Source: Maribacter flavus
GTDB lineage: Bacteria; Bacteroidota; Bacteroidia; Flavobacteriales; Flavobacteriaceae
Assembly (NCBI RefSeq): GCF_008386635.1
Contig: NZ_VUOE01000001.1
Coordinates: 310,001-374,000, forward strand
DNA: 64,000 nt
Direction: 5' to 3'
The notes under the pieces were generated by a model. The model was not told the DNA's origin. It searched no databases and saw only the letters and a list, made by a program, of their open reading frames with translations. Of the stretch, positions 47,258-56,167 are shown in pieces (position 1 is the stretch's first letter; every line of letters begins with the position of its first letter). Position numbers and translations under genes: made by a program.

Positions 47258-47974
47258 AAATCTGAATTCTTTATTATCAAATGGAACAACATTGGCAAAC
47301 CTCCTATTTTTAAATGTTTCCTGCCCTTCCAGTTTGAGGTCGAACAACCTAGGGGCCAGCCCATTAGATGTTCGGAAAAAATATACTTTCAACTTAGTAG
47401 CAAAACCACCTGAACAATTGTTGGCAGCCCACTAGGTATTACACCCAGAGGAGGTGCCCATAAAAGTGTTAAAAATAAAATTTATTTGTTCAACTATTAA
47501 ACGTGCATACAACTATTGAAGTATTGCTATTATTGTAGGCCGACTTTTATTTTGTTGATCTTACAATCCATTATAATTTACCAAAACCACAAGTTAATTT
47601 GAGGTCAAAAGATATCGGCCTTGCTTTATGGATGTTGTATTAACCGGCTTTTAATAAAAAATTGTCTAAGCAACGTATTTAAAAGAAAGAATCCGAAAAA
47701 GAAAGCATTTTGAACCGACCCTCTATTTCCAGCTCTAACGCCCAGTAATTAAAGGATAATGATAAATTCTAATACCAATACTTTCTAAAGTAAAATAAAC
47801 TAAATAACAACTAATTGTTTTACAGTACATTACATTTTTAAAAAACTTGATTTGAAAAAACTGAAAAAATAATGAACATTCAAAAAAATTGAGTTCATTT
47901 GTGTCGGTTTCCAATCCTGTCCATCGCAGGAATAGAATCAAGACAAGAATTAAAAAACAGAAAAAACATACAAA
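47258..47974. other. 717-nt AT-rich intergenic region
   Basis: Divergent spacer between the GH63 gene (minus) and the small acidic protein gene (plus). It is AT-rich, with no convincing TAnnTTTG near the acidic protein gene, no RNA gene and no repeat that I recognise. The minus-strand frame 47735-48127 runs through it but overlaps the plus-strand gene and has no plausible start. I see nothing else in it; a regulatory leader for the GH63 gene is possible. Confidence 0.5.
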
Positions 47975-48274
47975 ATGAAAACACTTTTTATCGCGTTCGC
48001 TATGTTCGCGACCACATTTTACGGAAGTATTCCTCAGGACACCGTAAAGGTAAACGGTACTTATGACAGACATGAGGACGGAGTTTATTTTTTTATGGGC
48101 GATGAGGGAGAAATCTATGAATTTCATGACATTACCGATGAGGCATCTGAAGCTTTTGACCTTATGGACGAAGCGCTAATCGGAAAATTGTTCAATATCA
48201 CCTTTACCTTGGAAATGGGGGAGGACGATGAAATGGAATACAACACCATTATCGCCCTGAAATTAATTGAATAA
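47975..48274 (+). CDS. Small acidic exported protein (99 aa)
   Basis: N-terminal signal-peptide-like segment MKTLFIAFAMFATTFYG ends near SIPQ. The mature ~80 residues are strongly acidic (many Asp and Glu; GDEGEIYEFHDITDEA and LEMGEDDEMEY) and beta-like, beginning VKVNGTYDRHEDGVYFFM. The pattern resembles small OB-fold-like periplasmic proteins, but I cannot name a family. It ends before a strong hairpin and lies between two sugar-related genes. Low-information product; reality supported by coding-like frame and neat terminator. Confidence 0.68.
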   Translation: MKTLFIAFAMFATTFYGSIPQDTVKVNGTYDRHEDGVYFFMGDEGEIYEFHDITDEASEAFDLMDEALIGKLFNITFTLEMGEDDEMEYNTIIALKLIE

Positions 48275-48296
48275 CCCATATTCCCGAAACTCTTGG

Positions 48297-48320
48297 AAAA
48301 AGGACCTCGGTCCTTTTTTT
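48297..48320 (+). terminator. Intrinsic terminator after the acidic protein gene
   Basis: Perfect ten-bp stem AAAAAGGACC / GGTCCTTTTT with a two-base TC loop (larger in practice by opening the inner pairs), followed by more T. Confidence 0.85.
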
Positions 48321-48414
48321 GTTTTACAATTTCCCTAAAAACAAGGTAGTAGGGCGGAAAATTCAGGGAAAGGAATCTTTTTTGTTTCTTTGTGGTCTCT
48401 TTTAAATTTTCGTA

Positions 48415-49164
48415 ATGACTTTACTTGGTATTGATGTAGGCGGCTCTGGAATCAAAGGCGCATTGGTGGATTCTGAAAGTGGTGAAATGCTGACCGAAAG
48501 GTTCCGTATTCCCACACCAAAACCACGAACGCCAGAAGCCATGTCTAACGTTATTGCAGAAATCGTGCAGCATTTCGACTACTCCGGTAAAGTGGGCTGC
48601 GGGTTTCCTACCATCATCAAAAAGGGTGTTTGTAAATCGCCCGGAAATTTAGATCCAAGCTGGTTAGGCGTCAATGTAGAAGAGCTATTGGAAAAAAAAA
48701 CGGGCTTGGATTTTACCGTAATAAACGATGCCGATGCCGCTGGATATGCCACGATGAACTATGGTGTAGGAAGAGGTAAGGAAGGACTGGTCGTAATGAT
48801 TACCATTGGTACGGGACTGGGGAGCGGGGCCTTTTATAACGGGGAACTGATTCCCAATTTTGAGCTTGGCCAAATACCTTATAAAAAATACGAGAAAATA
48901 GAACTATGGGCCGCGGGGAGCGCCATGGAGCGTGAGGAGCTTTCCTATAAAAAATGGGGAAAAAGATTCAATACTTTTTTGGAGTATGTGGAACTGATTA
49001 TTTCACCCGACCTTATCATTCTAGGAGGGGGCGCTTCAAAGGACTTTAAACAGTTCAAGAAAAAAATTAAAATTGAAACCCCCGTTATACCTGCAGAACT
49101 GCAAAACCATGCCGGAATTATAGGTGCGGCCGTGGCGAGTCTCCACAAGGCTCCCAAGGTTTAA
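48415..49164 (+). CDS. ppgK: Polyphosphate-glucokinase-like ROK family kinase
   Basis: 249 aa, ROK sugar kinase of the polyphosphate/ATP glucokinase subgroup. [15 protein letters not shown] (4-18) is the phosphate-binding loop; [22 protein letters not shown] at about 69-90; catalytic Asp in [10 protein letters not shown] (about 105-114); GTGLGSGAF near 137-145. It lacks the CxCGxxGC zinc motif of many ROK repressors, which fits PpgK-like enzymes. Glucose would come from the neighbouring glucosidase at 44636, whose gene is on the other strand about 1.2 kb away. Confidence 0.87.
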   Translation: MTLLGIDVGGSGIKGALVDSESGEMLTERFRIPTPKPRTPEAMSNVIAEIVQHFDYSGKVGCGFPTIIKKGVCKSPGNLDPSWLGVNVEELLEKKTGLDFTVINDADAAGYATMNYGVGRGKEGLVVMITIGTGLGSGAFYNGELIPNFELGQIPYKKYEKIELWAAGSAMEREELSYKKWGKRFNTFLEYVELIISPDLIILGGGASKDFKQFKKKIKIETPVIPAELQNHAGIIGAAVASLHKAPKV

Positions 49165-49184
49165 TTTTTTAATTGCTTTCCATA

Positions 49185-49973
49185 CTACAAAGCCTTATGG
49201 CCTTCACTGGACGCTTTAAAATCTTCGTAAGTTTCGGCAACTTTGGCATCGAATTTTTTTGGCTCCATAAAGTTGACCTCGCTATCCTTTATTCGTTGTT
49301 CCCCGCCAAAAATCACATGTAATTCTTTGTTCAGCAGGCCTTCGATGGATCTTTTGGCCACAAACTCCGGGGAATCCATTTCCATTCCATCAAACTTCTG
49401 CATCATATCCGTAGCCGTGGCCGTAGGAAAGGAGCACGTAACGGAAACATTATACGGAGCCAATTCCCTTCGCATGGAATCTGAAAACTGTTTAACTGCT
49501 GCCTTGGTACTGCCATACACTGCATAAAACGGCATCCCTATGAGGCCCAATCCAGATGAAATATTGAGAATGGCCCCTTCCTCAGACGATTTCAATAAAG
49601 GCACGCAGTATTTTGTCAATAATAAAATGGCGGTTTGGTTGACTGCCACCTGATCGTAGATTTCCTCATCGGGCAATTCTTCCAAAGGCCCCGCCGAAAC
49701 GATGCCTGCATTATTTATCAAGATATCCAGATACCCCCATTTATCCTCGATACGGGCCGCTGCCTCCCTAAGGACATCAATATTTGCGACATCGCCGGAA
49801 ATCCTCATAAATTTGACCTCAGGATATGCCTCTGACAATTCCTTTAGCTTTTTCTTGTCCCTGGCAATGATGGCCAGGTGCGTTACGCCGCCATCAATCA
49901 TTTCTTGCACAATACATCTACCGATACCCCTTGTACCCCCTGTTATGAGTACCCGTTTTCCTTTTAATTGCAT
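49185..49973 (-). CDS. Short-chain dehydrogenase/reductase
   Basis: 262 aa classical SDR. Cofactor loop GGTRGIGR (12-19), DILINNAG with NNAG (about 86-93), catalytic Ser in NISSGLG (about 140-146) and Tyr/Lys in YAVYGSTKAAVKQF (Tyr then +4 Lys, about 152-160). Cofactor loop Arg15 suggests NADP preference, but this is only a tendency. Substrate unknown. Monocistronic, convergent with the ROK kinase gene (20 nt apart). Confidence 0.93.
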   Translation of the reverse strand: MQLKGKRVLITGGTRGIGRCIVQEMIDGGVTHLAIIARDKKKLKELSEAYPEVKFMRISGDVANIDVLREAAARIEDKWGYLDILINNAGIVSAGPLEELPDEEIYDQVAVNQTAILLLTKYCVPLLKSSEEGAILNISSGLGLIGMPFYAVYGSTKAAVKQFSDSMRRELAPYNVSVTCSFPTATATDMMQKFDGMEMDSPEFVAKRSIEGLLNKELHVIFGGEQRIKDSEVNFMEPKKFDAKVAETYEDFKASSEGHKAL

Positions 49974-50221
49974 GTTAGTCCCTATGAGTTTTGTTAGTTA
50001 GCCTAAGTTGTTTGGGACTTCAAATTAGAAAAAAAAATGCGGTAGAATTAAAGAAAATTAGGCTTGATATAATTATTACGAAAACGTTATTTTTTAAACA
50101 AATTATATTTGATAATAAGAAAAAAGATATTAAAAATTTAATAGTTTGGTAAAAGTATTTTTTAGCTAAAATCGGAGTCGTGCAGAATTAACTTTAGGTA
50201 TTTGAACACAAAATAAAGAAA

Positions 50222-50250
50222 CAAAAAAAGCCCTGAAAAATCAGGGCTTT
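50222..50250 (-). terminator. Intrinsic terminator of typA
   Basis: Ten-bp stem AAAGCCCTGA / TCAGGGCTTT with a 4-nt loop, followed on the minus strand by seven T; it is 4 nt past the typA stop codon. Confidence 0.87.
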
Positions 50251-50253
50251 GTT

Positions 50254-52053
50254 TTAAGCTATTTTATTCCGTTTTCGGTCGTTTTCCGTTAAGTATATTT
50301 TTCGTAACCTAAGGTGCTTCGGCGTTACCTCAACATATTCGTCCTTTTGTATATATTCCAAGGCTTCTTCCAAGGAGAATTTTATGGCAGGTACGATCCG
50401 TGCCTTATCATCTGCACCGGAGGAACGTACGTTGGAAAGTTTTTTTGTCTTGGTAATATTTACGGTCATATCGTCCCCACGGGAATTCTCGCCAATTACC
50501 TGTCCTTCGTAAATATCCTCACCTGGATCCACGAAAAACTTTCCACGCTCCTGTAATTTGTCAATGGAATATGGAATCGCCTTGCCGGTTTCCATGGAAA
50601 CCAAGGAACCGTTCTGGCGCTGTGGTATGTCGCCTTTCATGGGTTGGTACTCCAAAAATCTATGTGCCATAATGGCCTCACCGGCGGTTGCCGTTAGCAA
50701 TTGATTTCTAAGTCCGATGATGCCCCTAGAAGGAATTTGGAACTCACAGACCATTCTGTCGCCCTTTGCCTCCATACTGGTCATCTCCCCTTTTCTGATG
50801 GAAACCATTTCAACGGCCTTCCCCGAAACATCCTCGGGCAAATCGATGGTCAGATGCTCGATGGGCTCACATTTCACGCCGTTTATTTCCTTAATGATTA
50901 CTTGTGGTTGGCCAATTTGAAGTTCATAACCTTCCCTTCTCATGGTCTCTATCAGTACGGATAAATGAAGTACCCCACGGCCAAAGACCAAAAACTTGTC
51001 GGCACTATCGGTCTCGTTTACACGAAGTGCCAGGTTTTTTTCCAATTCTCGCTCCAAACGTTCCTTGATATGGCGGGAAGTAACGAACTTACCGTCCTTT
51101 CCAAAAAACGGACTGTCGTTTATAGTGAACAACATACTCATGGTTGGCTCGTCAATGGCAATGGTCTTCAAACCTTCCGGATTTTCAAAATCGGCCACGG
51201 TATCCCCTATTTCAAAGCCTTCTACACCAACCAGGGCACATATATCTCCTGCTTCAACCGATTGTACTTTTTTACGGCCCAAGCCTTCAAAAGTGAACAA
51301 TTCCTTGATCTTGGATTTGACGATGGTCCCGTTTCTTTTCACAAGAGAAATAGGCTGACCCTCCTTCAATGTACCTCGTTGCAATCTTCCAATGGCGATA
51401 CGACCTGTAAAAGAAGAGAAATCCAGGGATGTTATCAACATCTGTGTGTTGCCTTCCTTGGGTTCAAAAGAAGGTACATGTTCGATGACCATATCCAACA
51501 AGGGTTCAATAGTACTGGTCTGGTTCTTCCAATCATCGCTCATCCAATTCTGCTTGGCAGAACCGTAAACCGTTGGAAAATCCAACTGCCATTCCTCCGC
51601 GCCCAACTCGAACATTAGGTCAAATACCTTTTCATGTACCTCCTCAGGGGTACAGTTTTCCTTATCTACCTTATTGATGACCACACAAGGTTTCAAACCA
51701 AGATCAATGGCTTTTTGAAGTACGAATCGGGTCTGCGGCATGGGTCCCTCAAAGGCATCCACCAATAGCAAAACACCATCGGCCATGTTCAAAACCCGCT
51801 CAACTTCTCCACCAAAATCCGCGTGTCCCGGGGTATCTATAATATTTATCTTAGTGTCCTTATAGACAACGGATACATTCTTGGATACAATGGTTATACC
51901 CCGTTCCCTTTCCAAATCGTTGTTGTCAAGAATTAAATCCCCCGCATTTTCATTCTCACGGAACAAACTACAGTGGTACATAATTTTGTCAACCAAGGTG
52001 GTTTTACCATGGTCTACGTGTGCGATAATCGCAATATTTTTTGTCTTGGACAT
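50254..52053 (-). CDS. typA: Translational GTPase TypA/BipA
   Basis: 599 aa ribosome-binding GTPase that helps large-subunit assembly and stress growth. G1 [13 protein letters not shown] (about 10-22), G2 region [12 protein letters not shown]3 [16 protein letters not shown] (about 73-88), G4 NKVDKENC (about 128-135), G5 GSAKQNW; then beta barrel, EF-G III/V-like domains with [29 protein letters not shown], and the TypA-specific C-terminal domain [44 protein letters not shown]. Strong -7 element 21 nt before the start. Confidence 0.97.
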   Translation of the reverse strand: MSKTKNIAIIAHVDHGKTTLVDKIMYHCSLFRENENAGDLILDNNDLERERGITIVSKNVSVVYKDTKINIIDTPGHADFGGEVERVLNMADGVLLLVDAFEGPMPQTRFVLQKAIDLGLKPCVVINKVDKENCTPEEVHEKVFDLMFELGAEEWQLDFPTVYGSAKQNWMSDDWKNQTSTIEPLLDMVIEHVPSFEPKEGNTQMLITSLDFSSFTGRIAIGRLQRGTLKEGQPISLVKRNGTIVKSKIKELFTFEGLGRKKVQSVEAGDICALVGVEGFEIGDTVADFENPEGLKTIAIDEPTMSMLFTINDSPFFGKDGKFVTSRHIKERLERELEKNLALRVNETDSADKFLVFGRGVLHLSVLIETMRREGYELQIGQPQVIIKEINGVKCEPIEHLTIDLPEDVSGKAVEMVSIRKGEMTSMEAKGDRMVCEFQIPSRGIIGLRNQLLTATAGEAIMAHRFLEYQPMKGDIPQRQNGSLVSMETGKAIPYSIDKLQERGKFFVDPGEDIYEGQVIGENSRGDDMTVNITKTKKLSNVRSSGADDKARIVPAIKFSLEEALEYIQKDEYVEVTPKHLRLRKIYLTENDRKRNKIA

Positions 52054-52073
52054 AAGGCCTTATTTTAAGCGCG

Positions 52074-52081
52074 CAAAGATA
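52074..52081 (-). promoter_or_regulatory. -7 promoter element of typA
   Basis: Minus-strand TATCTTTG matches TAnnTTTG exactly, 21 nt before the typA start; a minus-strand TTTG lies 23 nt further upstream (52105-52108). Confidence 0.6.
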
Positions 52082-52143
52082 GTCTTAATTTCTGTACCTC
52101 CGACCAAACAAATGTTATTTTTATCTTATTGATTTTGAGGTGG

Positions 52144-52689
52144 TTATTTTGATTTTCCCTTTCCCAAAATCCAACCCACCTTGGCAGACAATAACAAATC
52201 CACATTATTGCTGAACTCATCTATAAAATAGGCCGGAACCGCCTCCAAACGAAATTGTAAGCCACTTGGAAACGTCCTTTGAATACCGTAAACTGCCCCC
52301 AGTGCAATAGTGTAACTTGAAGCGTAATCCAAATTACCTATGAGAGCATTGCCTCCTTGTATTGCAACCGTAGGTGCCGTATAGTTACCCGTATTACCCG
52401 AAATACGCTTTCCTTTATTCATCCTTCGATTGAAATTATAATAATCACGATATGGAATTTTTCCGATAGGATAAACGCCAAAACCATTTCCAAAAAAGGT
52501 CGATTCCTGATAGGCAAAACCTAAAGTTGCCTCTCCAGTAAACGTGGAATTTTCCGAAACGCCTATTTCATAAACAAGACCGGGAAGTAAAAAATTTAAT
52601 GTGAGTTGATTAGCCTCGACTTTTTTTGAAGACTGTGCATGCATTCCTAAAACACATACCAAAAAAGCAATAAAAAAGCAGTTTTTCAT
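52144..52689 (-). CDS. Small outer-membrane barrel protein, paralogue A (181 aa)
   Basis: Start chosen at the ATG at 52689 (MKNCFFIAFLVCVLGMHAQ), giving a clean signal peptide ending HAQ; an upstream ATG adds 13 residues and no signal benefit. Mature chain alternates strands: LTLNFLLPGLVYEIG, YRDYYNFNRRMNKGKRISGNTGNY, and GAVYGIQRTFPSGLQFRLEAVPAYF, ending in KVGWILGKGK. It shares these with the next gene. Outer-membrane-barrel-like (about 8 strands) of unknown function. Follows its paralogue by 56 nt on the same strand. Confidence 0.78.
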   Translation of the reverse strand: MKNCFFIAFLVCVLGMHAQSSKKVEANQLTLNFLLPGLVYEIGVSENSTFTGEATLGFAYQESTFFGNGFGVYPIGKIPYRDYYNFNRRMNKGKRISGNTGNYTAPTVAIQGGNALIGNLDYASSYTIALGAVYGIQRTFPSGLQFRLEAVPAYFIDEFSNNVDLLLSAKVGWILGKGKSK

Positions 52690-52745
52690 AATTGATTGGT
52701 TTGATTTATTGTATCTCCAACCCATCAACTATCAAGCCAAAAAAA

Positions 52746-53327
52746 TCATTCAAAGACCGGTTTTCTGGATTTCCGCTTGGTAGCGACCCAACCAAAAGTA
52801 AAGTTCACTAAAGGCCCGTAACCATTGGGAACCCCATCGCCCCTGTAATAACCCGCTCCCAACTCCAAATTGAAATTAAAACCCTTGGGATACGTACGTT
52901 GAATGCCATAAACCGCCCCAAATACTCCCAAATTAAAATCGTCCGGACCTTCAATATTGCTCGCCAATCTACCTTGTGAGAAAAATATACTTCGGGCCGC
53001 CCCAAAATAATCCCCGGAGTTCCCAGAAACATTTTTGTTGTTTCGAATGCGTCTATTAAAATTATGGTAATATCGAACCCTGGTATGTAAGGTTACCCCA
53101 ACCGCATACCCTTCTTCGTACGTGGCATATCCCAGTCCCAGGCCACCCGATGCACTCACGTTTTTAAAAAGCCCCAATTCATAGGAAATTCCAGGAGATA
53201 GCAAATCAAACCTAAATTGATGTCGTTCCAGGTTTACAATTCCAAACCCTTTTTCAGTGACCCCATAACTTTGGGATTGCACTGTTAACCCTACTAAAAC
53301 GAGTAGAAAAAAGAGAATTTTGTTCAT
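52746..53327 (-). CDS. Small outer-membrane barrel protein, paralogue B (193 aa)
   Basis: Start at ATG 53327 (MNKILFFLLVLVGLTVQSQS), a good signal peptide; the upstream ATG adds 7 residues. The core mirrors paralogue A: RFDLLSPGISYELG, YYHNFNRRIRNNKNVSGNSGDY, GAVYGIQRTYPKGFNFNLELGAGYY, ending in FGWVATKRKSRKP. The conserved block YNFNRR...SGN.G.Y followed by GAVYGIQRT.P.G marks both. Function unknown. Gene order on the minus strand is B then A, so B is upstream. A promoter for B is not visible in the 76 nt shared with divergent kdsA. Confidence 0.78.
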   Translation of the reverse strand: MNKILFFLLVLVGLTVQSQSYGVTEKGFGIVNLERHQFRFDLLSPGISYELGLFKNVSASGGLGLGYATYEEGYAVGVTLHTRVRYYHNFNRRIRNNKNVSGNSGDYFGAARSIFFSQGRLASNIEGPDDFNLGVFGAVYGIQRTYPKGFNFNLELGAGYYRGDGVPNGYGPLVNFTFGWVATKRKSRKPVFE

Positions 53328-53380
53328 TTCGATTGATGGTTGTCGCATTTAAATCTAAAAACAATACCAGGGAATAGTAC

Positions 53381-53388
53381 TATCTTTA
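53381..53388 (+). promoter_or_regulatory. Possible -7 promoter element of kdsA
   Basis: TATCTTTA is one base off TAnnTTTG and lies 16 nt before the kdsA start. Weak call without a -33 box. Confidence 0.35.
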
Positions 53389-53403
53389 TGAAAAATTTAT
53401 AAG

Positions 53404-54222
53404 ATGGATTTGTCCAAGATTTCCCAAATAAAATACACCGATTCCAACAATTTCTTTCTGCTATCAGGGCCCTGCGCCATTGAAGGTGAAGATATGGCTT
53501 TACGAATAGCCGATCATATTGTTTCCCTTTCAGAAAAGCTAAAAATCCCCTATGTTTTCAAGGGCAGTTTTAAAAAAGCCAATAGGAGTCGGTTGGATTC
53601 GTTTACTGGTATTGGGGATGAAAAGGCCTTAAAAATTCTTAGAAAAGTGTCCGAAACCTTTAAGATTCCCACAATTACGGACATTCACACGGAACAAGAT
53701 GCCGCAATGGCGGCAGAATACGTGGATGTTCTACAAATTCCGGCCTTTTTGGCCCGCCAAACCGATTTGGTGGTGGCCGCAGCGGAAACCGGCAAAACGG
53801 TAAATATCAAAAAAGGTCAGTTTATGAGTCCGGAAAGCATGAAACATGCCGTAAACAAAGTCACTGAAACCGGAAACCAACAAGCCATTATTACCGATCG
53901 TGGTACTATGTTCGGGTATCAGGACATGATTGTCGATTTTAGGGGCGTTCCCACCATGAAACAGTTTGCCCCTGTGGTATTGGACGTTACCCACTCCCTA
54001 CAACAGCCCAACCAATCCTCTGGGGTTACCGGCGGCAGACCGGCTTTGATAGGGACCATGGCCAGGGCGGGAATTGCTGCAGGAGTCGATGGACTCTTTA
54101 TCGAGACCCACTTTGACCCTGCCAATGCCAAAAGTGACGGAGCCAATATGCTGGATTTAAGTTTGATGGGAAAATTGCTGACAGATTTGGTAGCCTTACG
54201 GGAGGTAGTGAATACGTTCTAG
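53404..54222 (+). CDS. kdsA: 3-deoxy-D-manno-octulosonate 8-phosphate synthase
   Basis: Condenses phosphoenolpyruvate and arabinose 5-phosphate to Kdo-8-phosphate for the LPS inner core. 272 aa, normal. GPCAIEGEDMALRIADHI (about 22-39), KGSFKKANRSRLDSFTGIGDEKAL (about 53-76), DIHTEQDAA, QIPAFLARQTDLVVAAAETGKTVNIKKGQF (about 116-145), and FIETHFDPANAKSDGANML (about 233-251). Only one Cys-containing element (GPCAIE) is seen, so the metal-dependent or -independent class is not decided here. Overlaps the convergent DUF1801 gene by 4 nt. Confidence 0.96.
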   Translation: MDLSKISQIKYTDSNNFFLLSGPCAIEGEDMALRIADHIVSLSEKLKIPYVFKGSFKKANRSRLDSFTGIGDEKALKILRKVSETFKIPTITDIHTEQDAAMAAEYVDVLQIPAFLARQTDLVVAAAETGKTVNIKKGQFMSPESMKHAVNKVTETGNQQAIITDRGTMFGYQDMIVDFRGVPTMKQFAPVVLDVTHSLQQPNQSSGVTGGRPALIGTMARAGIAAGVDGLFIETHFDPANAKSDGANMLDLSLMGKLLTDLVALREVVNTF

Positions 54223-54599
54223 GTTAAGTCCTCCCTTTTATAAAAACCTTTGCTTTTTAGGGATTCGGCCTCCAAGAGCACCTCTTTGAGAATGGTTTCG
54301 TCAATTTCTTCCAAAGTATTATAACGAAGGGATTTAACCACCTTTCTTTTTTCCGAAACCATTTTGTCCAGATGTTTTGTTAGGTGGGCCGAGTTCCAAA
54401 AACCAACATCCACAAACCCTTTTTTTAGGGACACATTCAGATAACATAAAGGAGTCTTTCCAATATAAAAACAAGGAATTCGCCAGTTATACTTCATGGA
54501 GGCATCTGGAATAGAATGTTCAACCACGGCCTTTATATGAAGTAAAATGCTTCTGTAAGGCTCAGGTTGATTTAAAATATAGTTTTCGGCCGGATTCAT
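54219..54599 (-). CDS. DUF1801 domain protein
   Basis: 126 aa. The DUF1801 core covers most of it: ILNQPEPYRSILLHIKAVVEHSIPDASMKYNWRIPCFYIGKTPLCYLNVSLKKGFVDVGFWNSAHL (short marks: KYNWRIPCFYI about 39-49; KKGFVDVGFW about 62-71). It is a small cytoplasmic alpha/beta protein of unknown function; some homologues are called YdhG-like. It shares a 4-nt overlap with kdsA. Confidence 0.85.
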   Translation of the reverse strand: MNPAENYILNQPEPYRSILLHIKAVVEHSIPDASMKYNWRIPCFYIGKTPLCYLNVSLKKGFVDVGFWNSAHLTKHLDKMVSEKRKVVKSLRYNTLEEIDETILKEVLLEAESLKSKGFYKREDLT

Positions 54600-54915
54600 A
54601 ACCGTTACAAGTTAACCAGATATTTTCAGACATATCAATATTTTTATTTTCTGAAAATAAAATTGAAATCCTCAAAAATCGAAAGGCATAATTAAAATCG
54701 AGTTCAATACTAAATGTTATTCCAAAAACCAATGAATCTTACTCTTGGTAGATACTTTAATTTTTGTATACCAAAGATTTTCCAAAATTGTTCTTTAGGG
54801 TCCAAGGTTATCTAAACCTATGATTTATCATAATCACCAATTAATCTGTAGGTAGTTTCAATTGGCTTCAAATTGAGATTATTAGTATCTTTAAATCATA
54901 TTGAAACTAGGTATA
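54600..54915. other. AT-rich intergenic region before the serine hydrolase gene
   Basis: 316 nt, visibly more AT-rich than flanking genes. Near its right end TATCTTTA (54886-54893) is one base off TAnnTTTG, with TTG at 54862-54864 as a possible -33 (21 nt apart). Transcription from it would start at about 54900, before the ATG at 54916. No RNA gene or repeat recognised. Confidence 0.5.
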
Positions 54916-56082
54916 ATGACAAAAATACTTCTTTTCAGCTTTCTCTCTTTTTTAATGTTTTCTTGTGAAAAAGAAAGCACGGATGCGCCCATTTCGACTC
55001 CAGAAACTAACGAAATCAAAGAGGCTTCCCCTCCTACTGAATTTATTGAGGAGCAAGGGCAACAACCTACTGTTCAGGTTTCCCTAAATGAAATAACTTC
55101 CGATTTTGAGAGATTCATGTCCCAAAACAATTTTCCTGGTGCCCAAATTGCCATTATCCGAAATGAAAAATTGGTATACCTCGAAGCTTTTGGGATTTCA
55201 GATGTCGAGAAAAATTTACCCGTTTCCAACTCCACTTTGTTCAGGATTGCAAGTATATCAAAACCCATTACCCTTTTAGCAATCTCAAAATTGATACTTG
55301 ATGGAAAACTCAGTTTGGATGAGCGTGTTTTCGGGGCCAATTCAATCTTAGGAAACACTTACGGCAACCTTCCCATAGAAAATAACGAGTTGCAAATTAC
55401 CGTTGACCACCTAGTGGAACATACAGCTGGTTTTGCTAACGAACCAACCGATATCATGTTTGAGCAAGTCGATTTAAATTTTAACGTTCTAGCAGATAGG
55501 GTCTTGGATGAGCGCTCATTGACCTTTGAACCCGGTCTCCGCTTTCAATACTCCAATTTTGGGTACGCCTTATTAGGCAAAATCATTGAAGCCAAAAGCG
55601 GCCAAAGCTATAAAGACTATGTAAAAGAGAACATTTTGGAACCCAATTTAATCAATGAGATTTACATGGGAAAAAGCACTCTTGAAGGTAAACTTCCTGA
55701 TGAAACCAAATATTATTCTTCTTGGGCTTCTCCTTACAGCATGAATATAGAACGATTGGGCGCTGCCGGTGGATGGGTATCCAATGCAAAATCCTTGGCC
55801 CTACTTGCAGTAAAATCAGATGGAAGATTCAATGTTAACAATATATTACCGGCAGGGAACGGAGTAAGTTACCTTTTAAGGAGTAGTTGGACACATAACG
55901 GTGCATTACCAGGAACCTTGGCAGTTTTACATGTTGGTCATCCATTTTCTTATGTTGTACTTGTAAATAGTGGGGAATCGAATTTTGCCACGGTTTTGGA
56001 CGCTATCCATACATTTATGAACAACATGATAGAACGACAGGATGCTTGGCCCAATACGGATCTATTCGAACCTAACCAATAA
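54916..56082 (+). CDS. Serine beta-lactamase-like hydrolase, lipoprotein (388 aa)
   Basis: Beta-lactamase/DD-peptidase-fold serine hydrolase. Start at ATG 54916 (a TTG five codons upstream is alternative but sits at the expected transcription start). Signal sequence with lipobox MFSC (Cys18 or so), Ser/Thr/Pro linker, then FERFMSQNNFPGAQIAIIRNEKLVY; the active-site SxxK is SISK in RIASISKPITLL; YxN is YSN in FQYSNFGYALLGKII; HTG-like HNG in SWTHNGALPG. All three motifs are intact, so it should be active. AT-rich codon use differs from neighbours, which suggests recent acquisition. Substrate unknown; peptidoglycan or an ester. Confidence 0.85.
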   Translation: MTKILLFSFLSFLMFSCEKESTDAPISTPETNEIKEASPPTEFIEEQGQQPTVQVSLNEITSDFERFMSQNNFPGAQIAIIRNEKLVYLEAFGISDVEKNLPVSNSTLFRIASISKPITLLAISKLILDGKLSLDERVFGANSILGNTYGNLPIENNELQITVDHLVEHTAGFANEPTDIMFEQVDLNFNVLADRVLDERSLTFEPGLRFQYSNFGYALLGKIIEAKSGQSYKDYVKENILEPNLINEIYMGKSTLEGKLPDETKYYSSWASPYSMNIERLGAAGGWVSNAKSLALLAVKSDGRFNVNNILPAGNGVSYLLRSSWTHNGALPGTLAVLHVGHPFSYVVLVNSGESNFATVLDAIHTFMNNMIERQDAWPNTDLFEPNQ

Positions 56083-56101
56083 CTATCTTCAAATTAACAA
56101 T

Positions 56102-56167
56102 TTAATAATCTTGGGCATACGCTTGGGTAACCACTGAAAATACAAAAAGTACTATTTTGAGCATCAT
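56102..56167 (-). pseudogene. Orphan signal-peptide fragment of a secreted protein
   Basis: Minus-strand 21-codon frame reading MMLKIVLFVFSVVTQAYA followed by QDY and a stop. It has a Lys, a hydrophobic core, and an A-x-A cleavage site before Gln, exactly as flavobacterial signal peptides end. Its ATG overlaps the start of the divergent PHP gene. Nothing coding follows on the minus strand; the serine hydrolase gene lies there in the opposite direction. It looks like the 5' end of a lost gene, though a real micropeptide cannot be ruled out. Confidence 0.4.

Noticed and set aside
47735-48127. Minus-strand 130-codon frame
   Set aside because: Overlaps the plus-strand acidic protein gene and has no signal or family pattern.
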